From Branchipolynoe longqiensis (lineage: Eukaryota > Annelida > Polychaeta > Phyllodocida > Polynoidae), in assembly GCA_030323885.1 (NCBI GenBank), contig CM059198.1, positions 59,360,917 through 59,424,916 on the forward strand: a DNA stretch of 64,000 nucleotides. The letters run 5' to 3'. Positions 10,016-20,938 of the stretch are shown in pieces. Below the pieces are notes generated by a model that was given only the letters and a program-made list of their open reading frames with translations, did not search any database and was not told the origin of the DNA. Position 1 is the stretch's first letter. Each line of letters opens with the position of its first letter. Position numbers and translations under genes: made by a program.

Positions 10016-10998
10016 TTGGTTTAATTTGACCAAAATTTGGCGGCAGCGTTAAGATCGCTTGGCATTTAGGGTTAATTTCATGAAATTTCACTATTGAGTA
10101 TGTAATTCTGTTAAATATGATAGCATTGAATAAATTGGCTCTAATATATCGGCGCCGATGCGGTGGTTGCCTTCTCTACAAACCGGGAATCAGCAAGCCT
10201 TGTTGCTGGTCAGCCTGTTGCCGGCGAGCACCACTATTTCCCAATATCGCAGCCGATTCCGCCGGCGGGATGATTTGTTTAGTTTACATTCGTTGATTTG
10301 ACAATATTATTATCGCTGCGGCGTTAATATCGGTTCGATTTTGCAGTTAATTTGATCAAATTTTACTTTTAGAATATGTAATTATGTTAAATCTGATAGC
10401 ATTGAATAGATTTGGGCCTAATCGGAACTCCATCCTGAAACTAACCTAACACCGCTGTAAACCTGCTATGAGCTGGTGTTAGAATCTCCGACTTTAAACT
10501 CGCGGTGTTGGCCTAACACTGCTCCATGCATAGCGATTTTTCGGCGCTAAACCAGAAATCCCACCCTAAACGCGTTTTGGCTCACTAACACTGCTCCATG
10601 CATATGGCCCTGGACCGTAAATGAGGGTACCCTAACCCTGTTCCATAGCAGGTTTACAGGCGGTGGTAGGTATCGATTAGGCCCCAATCTATCCAATGCT
10701 ATCATATTTAACAGAATTGCATACGCAATAAGTGAAATTTCATGAAATTAACCCTAAATTCGAAGCGATATTAATGCCGCAGTTACATCGGCGGCGATAT
10801 TGAGATTGTCGAATCGATGAATGCAAACAAAACAAATCGCCACCGCCGACGAATCGGCGGCGATATATAAGAACCAAATCTATTCAATGCTATCATATTT
10901 AACAGAATTACATACTCAATAAGTGAAATTTCAGGAAATTAACCCTAAATGCCAAGCGATCTTAACGCTGCCGCCAAATTTTGGTCAAATTAAACCAA
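10016..10998. mobile_element. Nested foldback (inverted-repeat) element
   Basis: The outer arms 10016-10153 and 10862-10998 are close inverse copies (TTGGTTTAATTTGACCAAAA at the left edge). A second inner inverted pair lies at 10377-10432 and 10671-10726. The motif GATAGCATTGAATA occurs twice in each orientation. GC-rich GGCGGCGAT blocks separate the arms. No ORF of note and no clear TSD. The pattern fits a foldback transposon or a palindromic amplification. Confidence 0.65.
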
Positions 10999-11454
10999 TA
11001 ATGGAACCAATATTAATGCCGACGCCAGTTTGGCGGCGATATTGTCAAGTAGCGGTGCTGGCCAGCAACATGCTCACCTGTAACAAGGCTGCCAGTTCCC
11101 GGCTGCCGAATCGGTGGCGATATTGTGAAATAGCGGTGCTCGCCAGAGAGGGATTTGCCAAATCTATAAATAAATTCACGTTTAGCTATAATGAAAGTGT
11201 TAGGCGCCTGTACATACTGCGTGACATAATTCCCGACCTCGGTGATAGCTAAACGGTGTCAGGCTGTAACACCAAGCACCACTAACACTGCGTCATGCAT
11301 ATGGGCCCTGGGGTAGTCCAAGCTTGTTTATCACGACTGAAAGACCGTATATTTGTACATAGTGTTCTAGACTCTTTCCCTCTGATCTTACGGTTCCCAC
11401 TCCAAACAGACTTTGACGGAGTTCGAGAATATAAATGTGTTATATATATATATA
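10999..11454. other. Repeat debris right of the foldback
   Basis: Contains further GGCGGCGATATTGT blocks like those inside the foldback and one more copy of the CACTAACACTGC..CATGCATATG motif seen at about 10510 and 10590. No gene seen. Confidence 0.45.
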
Positions 11455-11479
11455 TATTATATATATATATGAGGAGTTC

Positions 11480-11690
11480 AGGCGCAAAACCAAGTAAGTC
11501 CATTTTCATGAAAAGTGAGATAACCAATGGAGACACCACTTCTTAGTCCCTATTACCCAATGAGCAAATCAGTTTTGTTTCAAAACCTGGTAAGTCCTAT
11601 GTTAAATTGGCCTTAAAATAGGGTTTGGTTGCAAAACCTTGTAAGCGCCATTCGATTTTGTCTGCAAAACCACGTAAGATGTAGCTGGCC
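11480..11690 (+). promoter_or_regulatory. Left subterminal motif array (probable transposase sites)
   Basis: Four copies of a motif close to GCAAAACCAAGTAAGTCC at about 11484, 11581, 11632 and 11671. Their inverse partners are at the right end. Mirror-image placement suggests transposase binding sites; the role is inferred. Confidence 0.6.
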
Positions 11691-11805
11691 AATCAGCTAA
11701 GCGTGTCAGGTCACATGACGCACAAAATGGCGCTGCCCAGATTCCCGAGTTTTAAGCGCTGATTTGGCTTGCTTCCTTCGGTCTACGGGTGATTTGTCTA
11801 CGTTT

Positions 11806-13859
11806 ATGATGGAAACCTATGATGCAATTGATGAAAATGTGATGTTATCACCCTCGGGAAAGCGTAAACGAGGTCAGCCACAAAATTTCACGCGTGCTAG
11901 GGCCAAAGCAGCTCGCTACAGTGGAGTAGGTTTGATTCCACGTGTCAAATGCGCACATAACAATACCGTGTGCTCTGCCCAAACTTTGACCGAAAACGAT
12001 TTACAGTACTTAAAAGGGCAGCTGTTTGTCACCTCAGATAAAGTGAAGCAAGATGCTATCCTTGTGTCTCACATGGATATAAGCCAGGTCCATCGCCGAA
12101 GGCCAAGAGAGGAAAATGAGGAAACGGCACACAAAAGAGGTGTGTCTATCAAGTACAGCTTTGTGAAGGAAGATAAAACGAAGATTTCAGTCTGCCAGGC
12201 TTCATTTCTCAGCATATTGTGTAAGTATAACAAATTAAATAAATTAAAATATGACTGCCCCTAACCGTCCGTGTGCTAAAAATAAAATATGAATGCCCCT
12301 AACCGTCCGTCTGCTAAAAATAAAATATGAATGCCCCTAACCGTCCGTCTGCTAAAAATAAAATATGAATCCCCCTAACCGTCCGTCTGCAAAAATACAA
12401 TATGAATGCCCCTAACCGTCCGTCTGCAAAAATAAAATGATTACCTCTAAGAGATGCACTACACTAAGAATTGTGACGCGACATTAATTTAATTAATTCT
12501 TTCAGGTGTCAAGGAATATCGACTCCAGAGCATCGCGAGGTTCTGGCTTGAGCACGGTAGATCTCCTCCGGAAAATCGAGGTGGTTACAGGAGAGCTGCA
12601 GAAAATGATGGGACGAAGGAGAGAGTTCGAAATCATATCAAGTCCTTCACGTGCAGAGCTAGCCACTATGCTCGTCGAGGAGCACCAGGGAGGAAGTACC
12701 TTCCTAGTGATTTAAGTGTTGCAAAGATGCACAAATTGTTCCAGACGCAGAATCATGACAGGATAACGTACTCACTGTATTGGAGCATTTATGTGTACGA
12801 CTTCAATCTATCATTTGGTCACCCTGCCACAGATGTATGTTCCACATGTATGAAATTCCGCTTGAAAATTAAGGATCTAGAGCAAACCCCTGATGAAAAG
12901 CGAGAAAATCTTCTGCTGTATGGGTTGCATCGTCGCCGTGCCCGTCAATTTTACACCAAGATGAATGAGGTGGGAGATAGTTTCACTGTTTTGATGTCAT
13001 GGAAAATCTGGTACTTCCAAAGTCCCCAATAGGGCAAACGTATTATTCTCGCCAGTTATACATGTATGTGTTTGGGATTGTTCGTCACCGAGGTAGAGGA
13101 GAACCGCAGGGGAAAGATGACATTCATTTATATACATGGCTTGAACATCAGAATGCCAAAGACAGCAATACAATTGCTTCTGCATTACGTGATTACTTAG
13201 GTTCAGTGGTTAACATGGACATAAATCAAACTGAACTCCTACGTTTGTTCTCAGATTCTTGCTACGGCCAAAATAAGAACATTAACGTTTTATCCATGTT
13301 GTTTGCTTTGGGCAACCAGAAGTACCCAAATCTTACTGTTGAGTACACTTTCCCAATACAGGGACACAGCTTTCTTCCTGCAGACCGAGTGTTTGGAAGG
13401 ATCGAGCAAGAAATCCGAAAGAAGGAAACAATATTAATGCCAGAGGAATACTGTGAGATTCCGAGGAACCATGGTTCTGTTGATGTGTATGGAAAGGATT
13501 GGATGTGCTATGATTACAAAGCAGAATCAGCCAGTTTCACAAAACGTCAAAGATCTTTCAAAATTAGTGAGGCAAGAGTGCTACAGATTTCTAAGAAAGA
13601 TTTGGGGTTCAAAAGTGCATTTGCTGGGGAATATTGTCAACACTCCCTTCTAAAAAGGGGGAAAAAGTGGGCACAGTTCAATCCTTCACCACTGGCTGAC
13701 ATTAACTGCGTGAAAGAGGCTAAGAAGCAGGATGTCATGAAGCTGCTGAAACAGTTGGATGTAAATCAAGAGGTTCGGGGTTACTATGAGAATGCCCTCT
13801 CTCATGATGGTGATCAGAACATTGTGCAGGACCTTGAGGATAGTGGTGATGATGAGTAA
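11806..13859 (+). pseudogene. Transposase, two exons, one frameshift
   Basis: Exon 1 is 11806-12220 (ATG start; donor GT at 12221, GTAAGT). Exon 2 is 12506-13859 (acceptor TTTCAG). The join is in frame across a split Cys codon. Exon 1 begins 'MMETYDAIDENVML' and has a basic 'SGKRKRGQPQNF'. Exon 2 has a zinc-site-like 'DVCSTCMKFRLKI', then the core 'LFSDSCYGQNKN' and 'GHSFLPADRVFGRIEQE'. The Asp and Glu residues of these motifs are the likely catalytic ones of an RNase H-fold transposase; this is family inference. A single T appears lost in the T-run near 12988, just before the 'FDVMENL' segment, so the frame breaks once. Everything else is open to the stop at 13857. It is a recently dead or mis-sequenced gene. 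Confidence 0.7.
12237..12437 (+). repeat. 39-bp minisatellite in transposase intron
   Basis: About five tandem units containing GCCCCTAACCGTCCGTCTGC joined by AAAATAAAATATGAAT. The array lies wholly inside the intron at 12221-12505 and leaves the splice sites untouched. Confidence 0.85.
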
Positions 13860-13924
13860 GCTTAGGGTGGAAATTGTGTGTTCTTTGATTCTGCAAGATT
13901 TCCATAAGATTAGTCTTTGACAAT

Positions 13925-14178
13925 GGACTTACATGGTTTTGCAAACAAACCGAAAGTGGACTTACTTGGTTTTGCAGAAAAATCAATAAAAGTTGATTAA
14001 TTAATGAGTTTTGGAATAAAGGTTCATTTATCACTTTCATAGTATTTTGTTCATTGCCCATAACCCTATAATACAAAGAAAAGTGGAATTACTGAGAATT
14101 ATATTTATGGGCATATACAAATCTTGATTTTAAAACAAAAGAGGTTGGGTGGACTTACTTGGTTTTGCGCCTGAACTC
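13925..14178 (-). promoter_or_regulatory. Right subterminal motif array
   Basis: Three inverse copies of the motif (GGACTTACTTGGTTTTGC and a variant) at about 13927, 13958 and 14152; the last is part of the terminal repeat. Confidence 0.6.
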
Positions 14179-14245
14179 CTCATATATATATATATATGTA
14201 GATATATTATAAGTATATATGTATTGTAGTGTCATATATATTATA

Positions 14246-14336
14246 TATAAACTTATCCTAGCTGAGGTGGAGAAGAAAGAAAGAGCTAAGATGGATTGAG
14301 AGAGTATATTTTTCTCTTTGACAGGAAAATATAGCC
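14246..14336 (-). repeat. Element B repeat B2
   Basis: 91 bp from TATAAACTTATCCTAGC to GAAAATATAGCC, matching B1 at 14545-14636. Confidence 0.85.
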
Positions 14337-14353
14337 CTATCGTATAAATAAAA

Positions 14354-14544
14354 AACTTTTCACAGCAAGTGATCTATACAAAGACTGAGGAATAAGTACA
14401 AATAACTGCTGGTGGTGGCGCCACCGTAGGCGAATGTGCCACAGCAAATCAATATGAGTCCATTAATGGACGATAACGGATCATAATAATAATAGGAAAA
14501 TACCTCATACCGATGATTTATACACGTATATACATTTACTAACT
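14354..14544 (-). repeat. Element B repeat A2
   Basis: Matches A1 at 21213-21380 from CACAGCAAGTGATCTATAC through ACCTCATACCGATGATTTAT. It then runs on through ACACGTATATACAT, which in A1 is found only beyond the nested element C (23171 on). Confidence 0.85.
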
Positions 14545-14636
14545 ATAAACTTATCCTAGCTGAGGTGGAGAAGAAAGAGAAAGAGCTAAGATGGATTGAG
14601 AGAGTTTATTTTTCTCATTGACAGGAAAATATAGCC
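14545..14636 (-). repeat. Element B repeat B1
   Basis: Direct copy of B2, just 3' of the recombinase gene on the minus strand. Confidence 0.85.
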
Positions 14637-14644
14637 AAACCGCC

Positions 14645-15662
14645 CTATGGCACGGCCCCCAATCCAAGAGAGCTCTCAAAAGAATCTAGTGCTGAAGCTA
14701 CCCTCATGTCGAGCACTATGCGGTTAGTAATGGGGGTTTGAAGGTAGGTAAAAATGGTATCGGAAGACCAATCCCCTCTAGTCCTGAGTTCCTCCAGGGT
14801 CGCTCCACACATGGAAAGGTAAGTACAATCACCCCTCCAGAGGGAATGGGAGGAAATATTATCAGGGTTAAAACCTGCTCTAGCAACAAAGATTTTAAGG
14901 GTTTCCTCATATATTTTATATGTTAATGGAGCGGACCCAGAACCCTGGGGAATACGGAAAGCCATGGAGTCCGATGTAGCCGGTAACTCCTGAAAATGTC
15001 TATCCGTCCAATATTTCACGCAAATGCGCTTATCCAGACACCTAGCAATGGGAATCTGTAGCTTCCTTTGCCTAAACTGAATTGTTTTAGTTTTACGTAT
15101 GTTAATAATCATGCCCCAGGCATAAAACACAAAATCCTGGCACCTTAAACTGGAGTCTGACAAGGTTACTTGGCATTTCCTTAGCAAGCCTCTAAAGCAA
15201 CAAAGAAGTGCTGCCCTCCAAGCCACATGACCTGGATTAAGTGTTAATACTGAAAAACCTGAGAGGATCATACCCGGTAGCATTGGTAATGCTTGTCTAA
15301 CCTCATCTCCCCTTACCCAACGAATCCCTTTCAGGGTAGAAGAAAGAATATAGCTCTTATAATCTAACAGGGGGGAAAGAGTTCTCACATAAAAAATTAT
15401 TAAGGCCACTAAGATAATTAATTATCGACCTATACTTTAGTGTCCTGGCAAGCCAGGTACTATGTAAAGCCGCCTGTGCCGAGTCACAAGGAATGGGGGC
15501 TAGAGAGGCAGAAAATAATCGTATAAAATCAAAATATATATTAATTTGGGCTTTCCTAGTAATCAAGGAATTATGAGCATATGACATAGCCTGGAACCCT
15601 CTCTGCTCCTCCTGCACCTTCGCCTCCGAAAGAAGAAAAGGGGGATTTAAGCCTAAGGCCAC
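14645..15662 (-). pseudogene. Element B tyrosine recombinase, catalytic Arg changed to Trp
   Basis: The N-terminal part (15662-15420) has 'WLARTLKYRSIINYLSGLN'. The catalytic part (15409-14645) has 'LSSTLKGIRWVRGDEVRQ', 'CCFRGLLRKCQVT', 'HSLWRGDCTYLSMCG' and 'RTRGDWSSDTIFTYLQ'. Related copies read HSLRRG; here the Arg three residues after His is Trp (TGG, one C-to-T step from CGG). That Arg is part of the R-H-R-Y active site, so the enzyme should be dead even apart from the frameshift near 15405. The frame is otherwise long and clean. Confidence 0.85.
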
Positions 15663-16227
15663 AACACATGCTGTGCAGAATCCCTGTCTCTTCGAGCCTT
15701 ATCGAGCTAACATCCTCATCTAACCTACTCAAGCAATCGCACACCGTGTTGTCTTTACTCGCAATATAAGGGGCGGAGATTGTGAAATTGAATTCTACCG
15801 AGATCCAGAACAGTTTTCTAAAAAAATTCATTACAGGCAATGATTTCGATCTGCCAGTACATCTGGCAGCCAGAACGGTAGTGCTGTCTGTCATAACTAA
15901 CACTTTGTCATTGCGCCAATATTCAGCCCAACGGGTCGCTGCCATAAGCACAACCCACATCTCCAATGTGTTAATATGCGCATTACTTAACGTATTAGGG
16001 GCATCCACCTTGTGGTGATCTAGGTAACTATCTAGGTATGCTCGATCAGCCTTTTTAAAGGTGCCAGCTAGCCAGTCATTTTGATATATAGCTCCGAATC
16101 CCCATAGAGAAGCATCCGTATAGACGGCATAAGTTGGAGCGAATTTCCCTAACATCTGGGCTTCACCGTTAAAAATCCCCGTGAACCTTAACCACCAGTC
16201 AATGTCCTCCTGAATAAGATAAATCAC
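15571..16227 (-). pseudogene. Element B RNase H
   Basis: One open frame: 'EDIDWWLRFTGIFNG', 'YAVYTDASLWGFGAIYQNDW' (first Asp), 'INTLEMWVVLMAATRWAEYW' (Glu), 'VLVMTDSTTVLAA' (Asp) and 'DNTVCDCLSRLDEDV' (last Asp). The D-E-D-D set of RNase H is complete. Immediately upstream the frame should be reverse transcriptase, but that domain is absent. The 3' end overlaps the recombinase N-terminal frame. Confidence 0.85.
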
Positions 16228-16239
16228 AATCGTGATCTA

Positions 16240-16941
16240 TTACTTCGAACCCGTAGCATACACTTTTAGGATATAGGACCAATCAGGGTCAACTGCCCCC
16301 CTCAGGAACAATTCAACAAAAAACCTACATGGTTTAAGCTGAGTTATCGAACCGTCAATGTAGTGCGTACATGCACAGATCCCAGCTACACAATTATGGG
16401 ATATATCGAATAACACAGAACTCTGTCCTGGTTCATAGAATTCTACCCTAAAATAAATGTCATCAACGAAGATGTTCTCTACATTCAAATGAGGGGCAAA
16501 AGCTGCTGCATCAATCCAGCGGGTCGGGACTGAGGGAATTGTTTCACAGCATACCCCAGTGGTAACCCTACAGGTATTTTTTCCGACAATATTGGTATCA
16601 CACAGAGTGGGAAATTGGCTTGTATCAAGCGTATAACTATGAAAGTCATGGTCTTCAGCTGAAACTGCAAGATTAGCGCAATCAGTATCAATATTCATGA
16701 TATTATTCATTAAAGAATTATCATCCAAAACACTAGCCACAATGTTCTCCGTACTATTGAAATCAGTCCAGTCCTTGCCAATTCCACTGACGCAGTGTTT
16801 AGACTCATCCAATAGCGAATCATTATCAGCACTATCAATGCGGTGTACAACACGGTTCAACTGACCTGTCGGCGAGTTGACACATATATTGTGGCAAATA
16901 GAATGAGGGGGGGGGTCATGGTAATGGCATTGTCTTGGCAA
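16240..16941 (-). pseudogene. Element B pre-RT linker, RT lost at its end
   Basis: Open frame that ends 'QLKPCRFFVELFLRGAVDPD' 'WSYILKVYATGSK' and stops at 16240. The last part matches element A where the RT fingers begin. In B the RNase H frame starts within ~15 bp of this stop, so the whole RT palm, about 250 residues, has been removed between them. Confidence 0.75.
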
Positions 16942-17015
16942 TTAGCCATACTATCCGGCAAAAGATTAATGTTATTGACCGCTCGTTGCGTGTCTAACAA
17001 CCCCCCACAAGCTGT

Positions 17016-17610
17016 TCAGTTCTTAACACAGTTATGTTTGCCATGTGCTTTAGCAAAATATTTAGCACACCAGTGCCCAAAGCCACACTTCTCCTCTGAC
17101 AAATCACATCCACCGTCTCTATTATACCGGAAGCAAGGCCGCTTCCTTCCTGTTGATTTCTTCTGAATATCTCGAGAAGGGTAAGACGTTTTTTTAACAT
17201 GACTTGCCATAGAGCCATAGTGAAGGATACTTTCACCTGTATGACCATGACCAAATGCCACAAACCCGACAGCTTCAGCCAGGGTACGGATATCTGTATC
17301 ATACTCTGTATGAGCCGTATCCTTGAATTCGCCAGCTTTAGCTCTGTTACAGAGAAACCTGATATGCCGCAAAAATGTCTTATAGTCCATTAATGATAAA
17401 TTAGGAATATCCGTTATCCATCGCACCGAAGCCTCGATCAATTCGTACGCGTTTAACTTCTTTAAAGTTTTTGAACCGACGATGAAGCGCTTCAATGACC
17501 ACTTACGTTTTCGGCGCCTGGCTGATGATGTACTCCTGCTCCCGCTACTGGAGGAACGTGAGCATCTATGCCTTCTCCTTCCCGGCGAGTGACGACATGT
17601 CGAACGAGAA
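17016..17610 (-). pseudogene. Element B gag-like gene, main part
   Basis: Opens with an Arg/Ser-rich stretch (17610-17500) and continues 'KRFIVGSKTLKKLNAYELIE', 'MDYKTFLRHIRFLCNRAKAG', ending in a Cys/His cluster 'CFRYNRDGGCDLSEEKCGFG' 'HWC'. It is a capsid/nucleocapsid-like protein of a YR retroelement, with a zinc-knuckle-like end as in element A. Separated from the N-terminal part by a frameshift near 17630. Confidence 0.7.
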
Positions 17611-17613
17611 CGG

Positions 17614-18060
17614 CTAGTGCTGTATGAGGAGTGCCCTTGAAACTTCCGTCAGTTTCTTCATGTCATGTGGCTTGTCGTCAACAGTCACCGACGAACTGAC
17701 ATACGTATTAGTTTCGGCAGCCATTTTGGAGTCCAAAGTTACCGTCGATTTTGCAGTACCCTTTCGACGTGCTAGCAGCCTCTGTTTCTCAGCGTAGAGA
17801 CATTCTATACGCTCCTCTTGCTTTAACCTCTCAATGTCTGCCGCTATTGCTCTTTCCTGCTCATCGAGGGATAATGTCCTGAGCTCGGTTGAGACATCAT
17901 CATCCTCCATATCCCTTCGTATCTCCTTTCCTGTTGGGGTCGCCACCATAGCCATTTTTGTCAGTGACCGAGTAACTCTCGTCTGTACACGGCATGTACC
18001 GTCCCTGGACGGTCGATGCTCCAAGCCACAGTCCGTACAATATTCTTTGACTTTCAGCAT
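17614..18060 (-). pseudogene. Element B gag N-terminus
   Basis: ATG at 18060. Contains a small Cys/His motif 'CTDCGLEHRPSRDGTC' and a charged coiled-coil-like stretch 'LDEQERAIAADIERLKQEER'. It lies immediately upstream of the Arg/Ser-rich gag part in another frame. No clear homologue recognised; placement argues for the gag start. Confidence 0.55.
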
Positions 18061-18950
18061 TGACACCGCACGGCGTATAAGAGGACTATACGGTTAAAAT
18101 TATTCAATAACTCGTACCTGAGGTCAATAGTGGTGATGATAGTCACAGCAGTGTTAGAGTAAACAGCAGTGGAAATTATTTAGTACTTTACATTATTTGC
18201 AGCACTGTCATAACATCCCATGACACCTAGTCAGTTAACCGAGTGATTATAGAATGCCGGCGTGCCGCTAAGTCATAGTTCCACTTATATTATTCAGACA
18301 AAATGTATACAATTGAAAAATGCATGACTAGCCTGACACCGTTGTTGTTTTTGTTGTTGGCAACGAGGTCGTAGTCTTAGTTCTTCTCCGCCATGTCACT
18401 TAGTTAGTCAGACGTGCCTTTATAGAATGCCGGCGTGCCGCTATAGTCATAGTTCAATATATTATTCAGACAAAATGTATACAATTGAAAAATGCATGAC
18501 ATGCCTGACCCCGGTGTTGTTTTTGTTGTTGGCAGTTTTTGTTTTTGTTGTCCCCAGACAGCACACAGTCGTCGGCCCGACGGCGGCCCGATGGCGGCCG
18601 CTCCGGCGGCCCGACGGTGGAAAACGCCGTCGGGCCGACGTTGTTTTGTCCAACCTCCCGCCGTCGGGGCGACGGCGGCCGCCGCCGTCGGGCCGACGGC
18701 AGAGCCGCCGTCGCCCCCGACGCGTCGGGGCGACGGCGGCCGCCGCCGTCGGGCCGACGGCAGGAGCGCCGTCGCCCGACACCGTCGGGGCGACGGGGCT
18801 GCCACCGTCGGGGCGACGGCGACAAAAGCCGTCGGGCCGACGTTGTTTTGTCCAACCATCTACCGTCGCCCCGACGGCGGCTGCCGCCGTCGGGGCGACG
18901 GCGACAAACGCCGTCGGGGCGACGGCGATAAACGCCGTCGGGCCGACTAG

Positions 18951-19075
18951 CCGAGAAGACACTGTCACTGTAAAAATATTAGTTTTATTCAAAATTAATA
19001 GAAATCGAGATCCCATACCATATAAATTTAATATAGTCTGTACGTATTGACACTATAGTGACAGTGTCTTCTCGG
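18951..19075. mobile_element. 125-bp hairpin MITE
   Basis: Ends CCGAGAAGACACTGTCACTG and its inverse. The core is a fragment of the ~205-bp satellite (AAAATTAATAGAAAT, ATAAATTTAATATAGTCTG). It sits inside the GC-rich transposon. Confidence 0.75.
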
Positions 19076-19117
19076 AAAAAACCAAGATGGCGGTCCTTCG
19101 TCAAAATTCCGTTCAGG

Positions 19118-19700
19118 GTAATTCAAATCGTATTAACACGAATAATTCCATTAATACTTCGTAATAAATTACAAAACTTTTACAAAATAATCTAAACATA
19201 TTAATAAACATACCTGTTAAATAATTCCTTAAAATTCCTGGTATTTCTGGAGTTATTGGTAGAAAAAGAACACTGATCAACAATCGCACGTGGTCCGCGG
19301 GCGACTCGAGCCGGAATCCAAATTTAAAGAACTGCGCAAGCGCGGCCCACCACGGCAACTCGAGCCGGCGACTCGAGTCAGGTGGCGATTCGAAGTAAAC
19401 AAACCGTATCGGATGATTCAAATCGTATTAGCACGAATAATTCCACTAATACTTCGTAATAAATTACAAAACTTTTACAAAACAATCTAAACATATTAAT
19501 AAACATACCTGTTAAATAATTCCTTAAAATTCCTGGTATTTCTGGAGTTATTGGTAGAAAAAGAACACTGATCAACAATCGCACGTGGTCCGCGGGCGCT
19601 CGAGCCGAACAGCCGGAATCCAAATTTAAAGAACTGCGCAGGCGCGGCCCACCACCGTCGGGCCGACGATGGCCCGACGGTGTACCAAGTGTGGAAAATG
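19118..19700. repeat. ~297-bp tandem duplication
   Basis: Two units, starting near 19119 and 19416 with ATTCAAATCGTATTA, both running through GAACACTGATCAACAATCGC and an ACTCGAGCCG or CTCGAGCCG region. AT-rich, in contrast to the surrounding GC-rich blocks. Confidence 0.8.
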
Positions 19701-20190
19701 AATGCAAACCTGCGGCGGCCCACCACCGTCGGGCCGACGAAGGCCCGACGGTGAATCAAAAGTGGAAAGGGATTGAACCCTAACGTCGGAAATCAACCGG
19801 CGGCCCGACGGTGGCCCGACGGTGGCTCACAAGTGGAAAAGGATTGAAACCTAAGGTCGGAACACCACCGTCGGGCCGACGATGGCCCGACGGTATACCA
19901 AGTGTGGAAAATGAATGCAAACCTGCGGCGGCCCACCACCGTCGGGCCGACGGAGGCCCGACGGTGAATCAAAAGTGGAAAGGGATTGAAACCTAACGTC
20001 GGAACAACACCGTCGGGCCGACGGTGGCCCGACGGTGAATCAAAAGTGGAAAGGGATTGAACCCTAACGTCGGAACACCGCCGGCGGCCCGACGGTGGCC
20101 CGACGGTGGCTCAAAAGTGGAAAGGGATTGATTCCCAAGGTCGGAAATCCACCGGTGGCCCTACGGCGGCCCGACGGTGGAAAGTCGATC
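19655..20190. repeat. ~65-bp GC-rich minisatellite
   Basis: About eight units of an alternating CCGTCGGGCCGACGGTGGCC palindrome and a spacer AAAAGTGGAAAGGGATTGAA. Units differ by small changes. Confidence 0.8.
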
Positions 20191-20435
20191 GCGACGGTGC
20201 GACCAATAGCCGACGTCGGCCCGACGGCTGTGTGCTGTCTGGGTCGTAGTCTTCGTTATTTTCCGCCATGACACTTATCCAGTCAAGCATGCGTATATAG
20301 AATACCGGCGTGCCACTATAGTCATAGTTCTATTTATATTATTCAGAATGTATAGAATTAAATAGAGCAGAACAAAATAATGACTAGCCTGACACCATTG
20401 TTGTTTTTGTTGCTGTTTTTGTTGCTGGCACCCGG

Positions 20436-20938
20436 TGTCATGGTATACAACCCCTGCCTGATCGCAGCCCCTGTCGTGGCTTCTGCGCATGCGCAGAGGT
20501 TGTAAACAAGCTCAGCTCGGCTGCAGAACCACTACACACTGCCAGTGTCTATTAAAGATTAATAGAAATGCACAACCCTAACCATATAAATTTAATATAA
20601 TCTGTTCGTTGGATATGTTTTCTATATATGTTCCAGGGGGTTTGTTTCTAGGTGGTGTATAGTTTCATAGATATTTCACTTTTTCTGTATGAAGATTGCA
20701 CTGACACTCAGAATATCCCAACTTTCACTATTTAGTCTATTATCTCTGTTTTTAATACTTTCAGCATAAATTGCTCTTAGGTTACATTAAATACTTCAGA
20801 TCTTCCTCTTCAATCGCGCATTAAGATATTTTTAATCGATCCACTGAAAGTTTTTTAATTTATTTTACAAAAATAAATGCTTAGTCAACTGTCTTCACGG
20901 CAGGGGCTGCGATCGGGCAGGGGTTTTATACCATGACA
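20436..20938. mobile_element. 503-bp MITE, CCGG TSD
   Basis: TIRs of about 40 bp start TGTCATGGTATACAACCCCT, with inverse TGTCATGGTATAAAACCCCT at the right. CCGG flanks both sides (20432-20435, 20939-20942). One unit of the ~205-bp satellite lies at about 20540-20705. No gene. Confidence 0.75.

Larger units (their letters stand above)
11471..14181 (+). mobile_element. DNA transposon with ATAT TSD (Sola-like?)
   Basis: Near-perfect terminal inverted repeats begin GAGGAGTTCAGGCGCAAAAC (left 11471) and end at 14181. They are flanked by ATAT on both sides (11467-11470, 14182-14185) inside an AT microsatellite. Length 2711 bp. It carries one two-exon transposase gene and arrays of a 19-bp subterminal motif. 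A related MITE with the same ends and TSD is at 42065-45863. The 4-bp TSD and the transposase motifs bring the Sola superfamily to mind, but I cannot confirm that by eye. Confidence 0.8.
18555..20241. mobile_element. GC-rich palindrome-packed DNA transposon
   Basis: Terminal inverted repeats start CAGACAGCACACAGTCGTCG (left) and CAGACAGCACACAGCCGTCG (right, inverse). The interior is packed with CCGTCGGGCCGACGG palindromes (18560-18950), holds a hairpin MITE (18951-19075), two ~297-bp tandem units (19118-19700) and a ~65-bp GC-rich minisatellite (19655-20190). No coding gene; long Arg/Pro/Ala-rich frames are by-products of the repeats. It lies at a unit boundary of element B's leader array. 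No TSD is clear. Confidence 0.75.

Noticed and set aside
12237..12437. CRISPR-like regular array
   Set aside because: Units are contiguous with no unique spacers, within an intron of a eukaryotic transposon.
18404..19050. Several long overlapping Arg/Pro/Ala-rich reading frames on both strands
   Set aside because: They are produced by the CCGTCGGGCCGACGG palindromic repeats, which lack stop codons in most frames. No splice sites, start context or ordinary protein composition.
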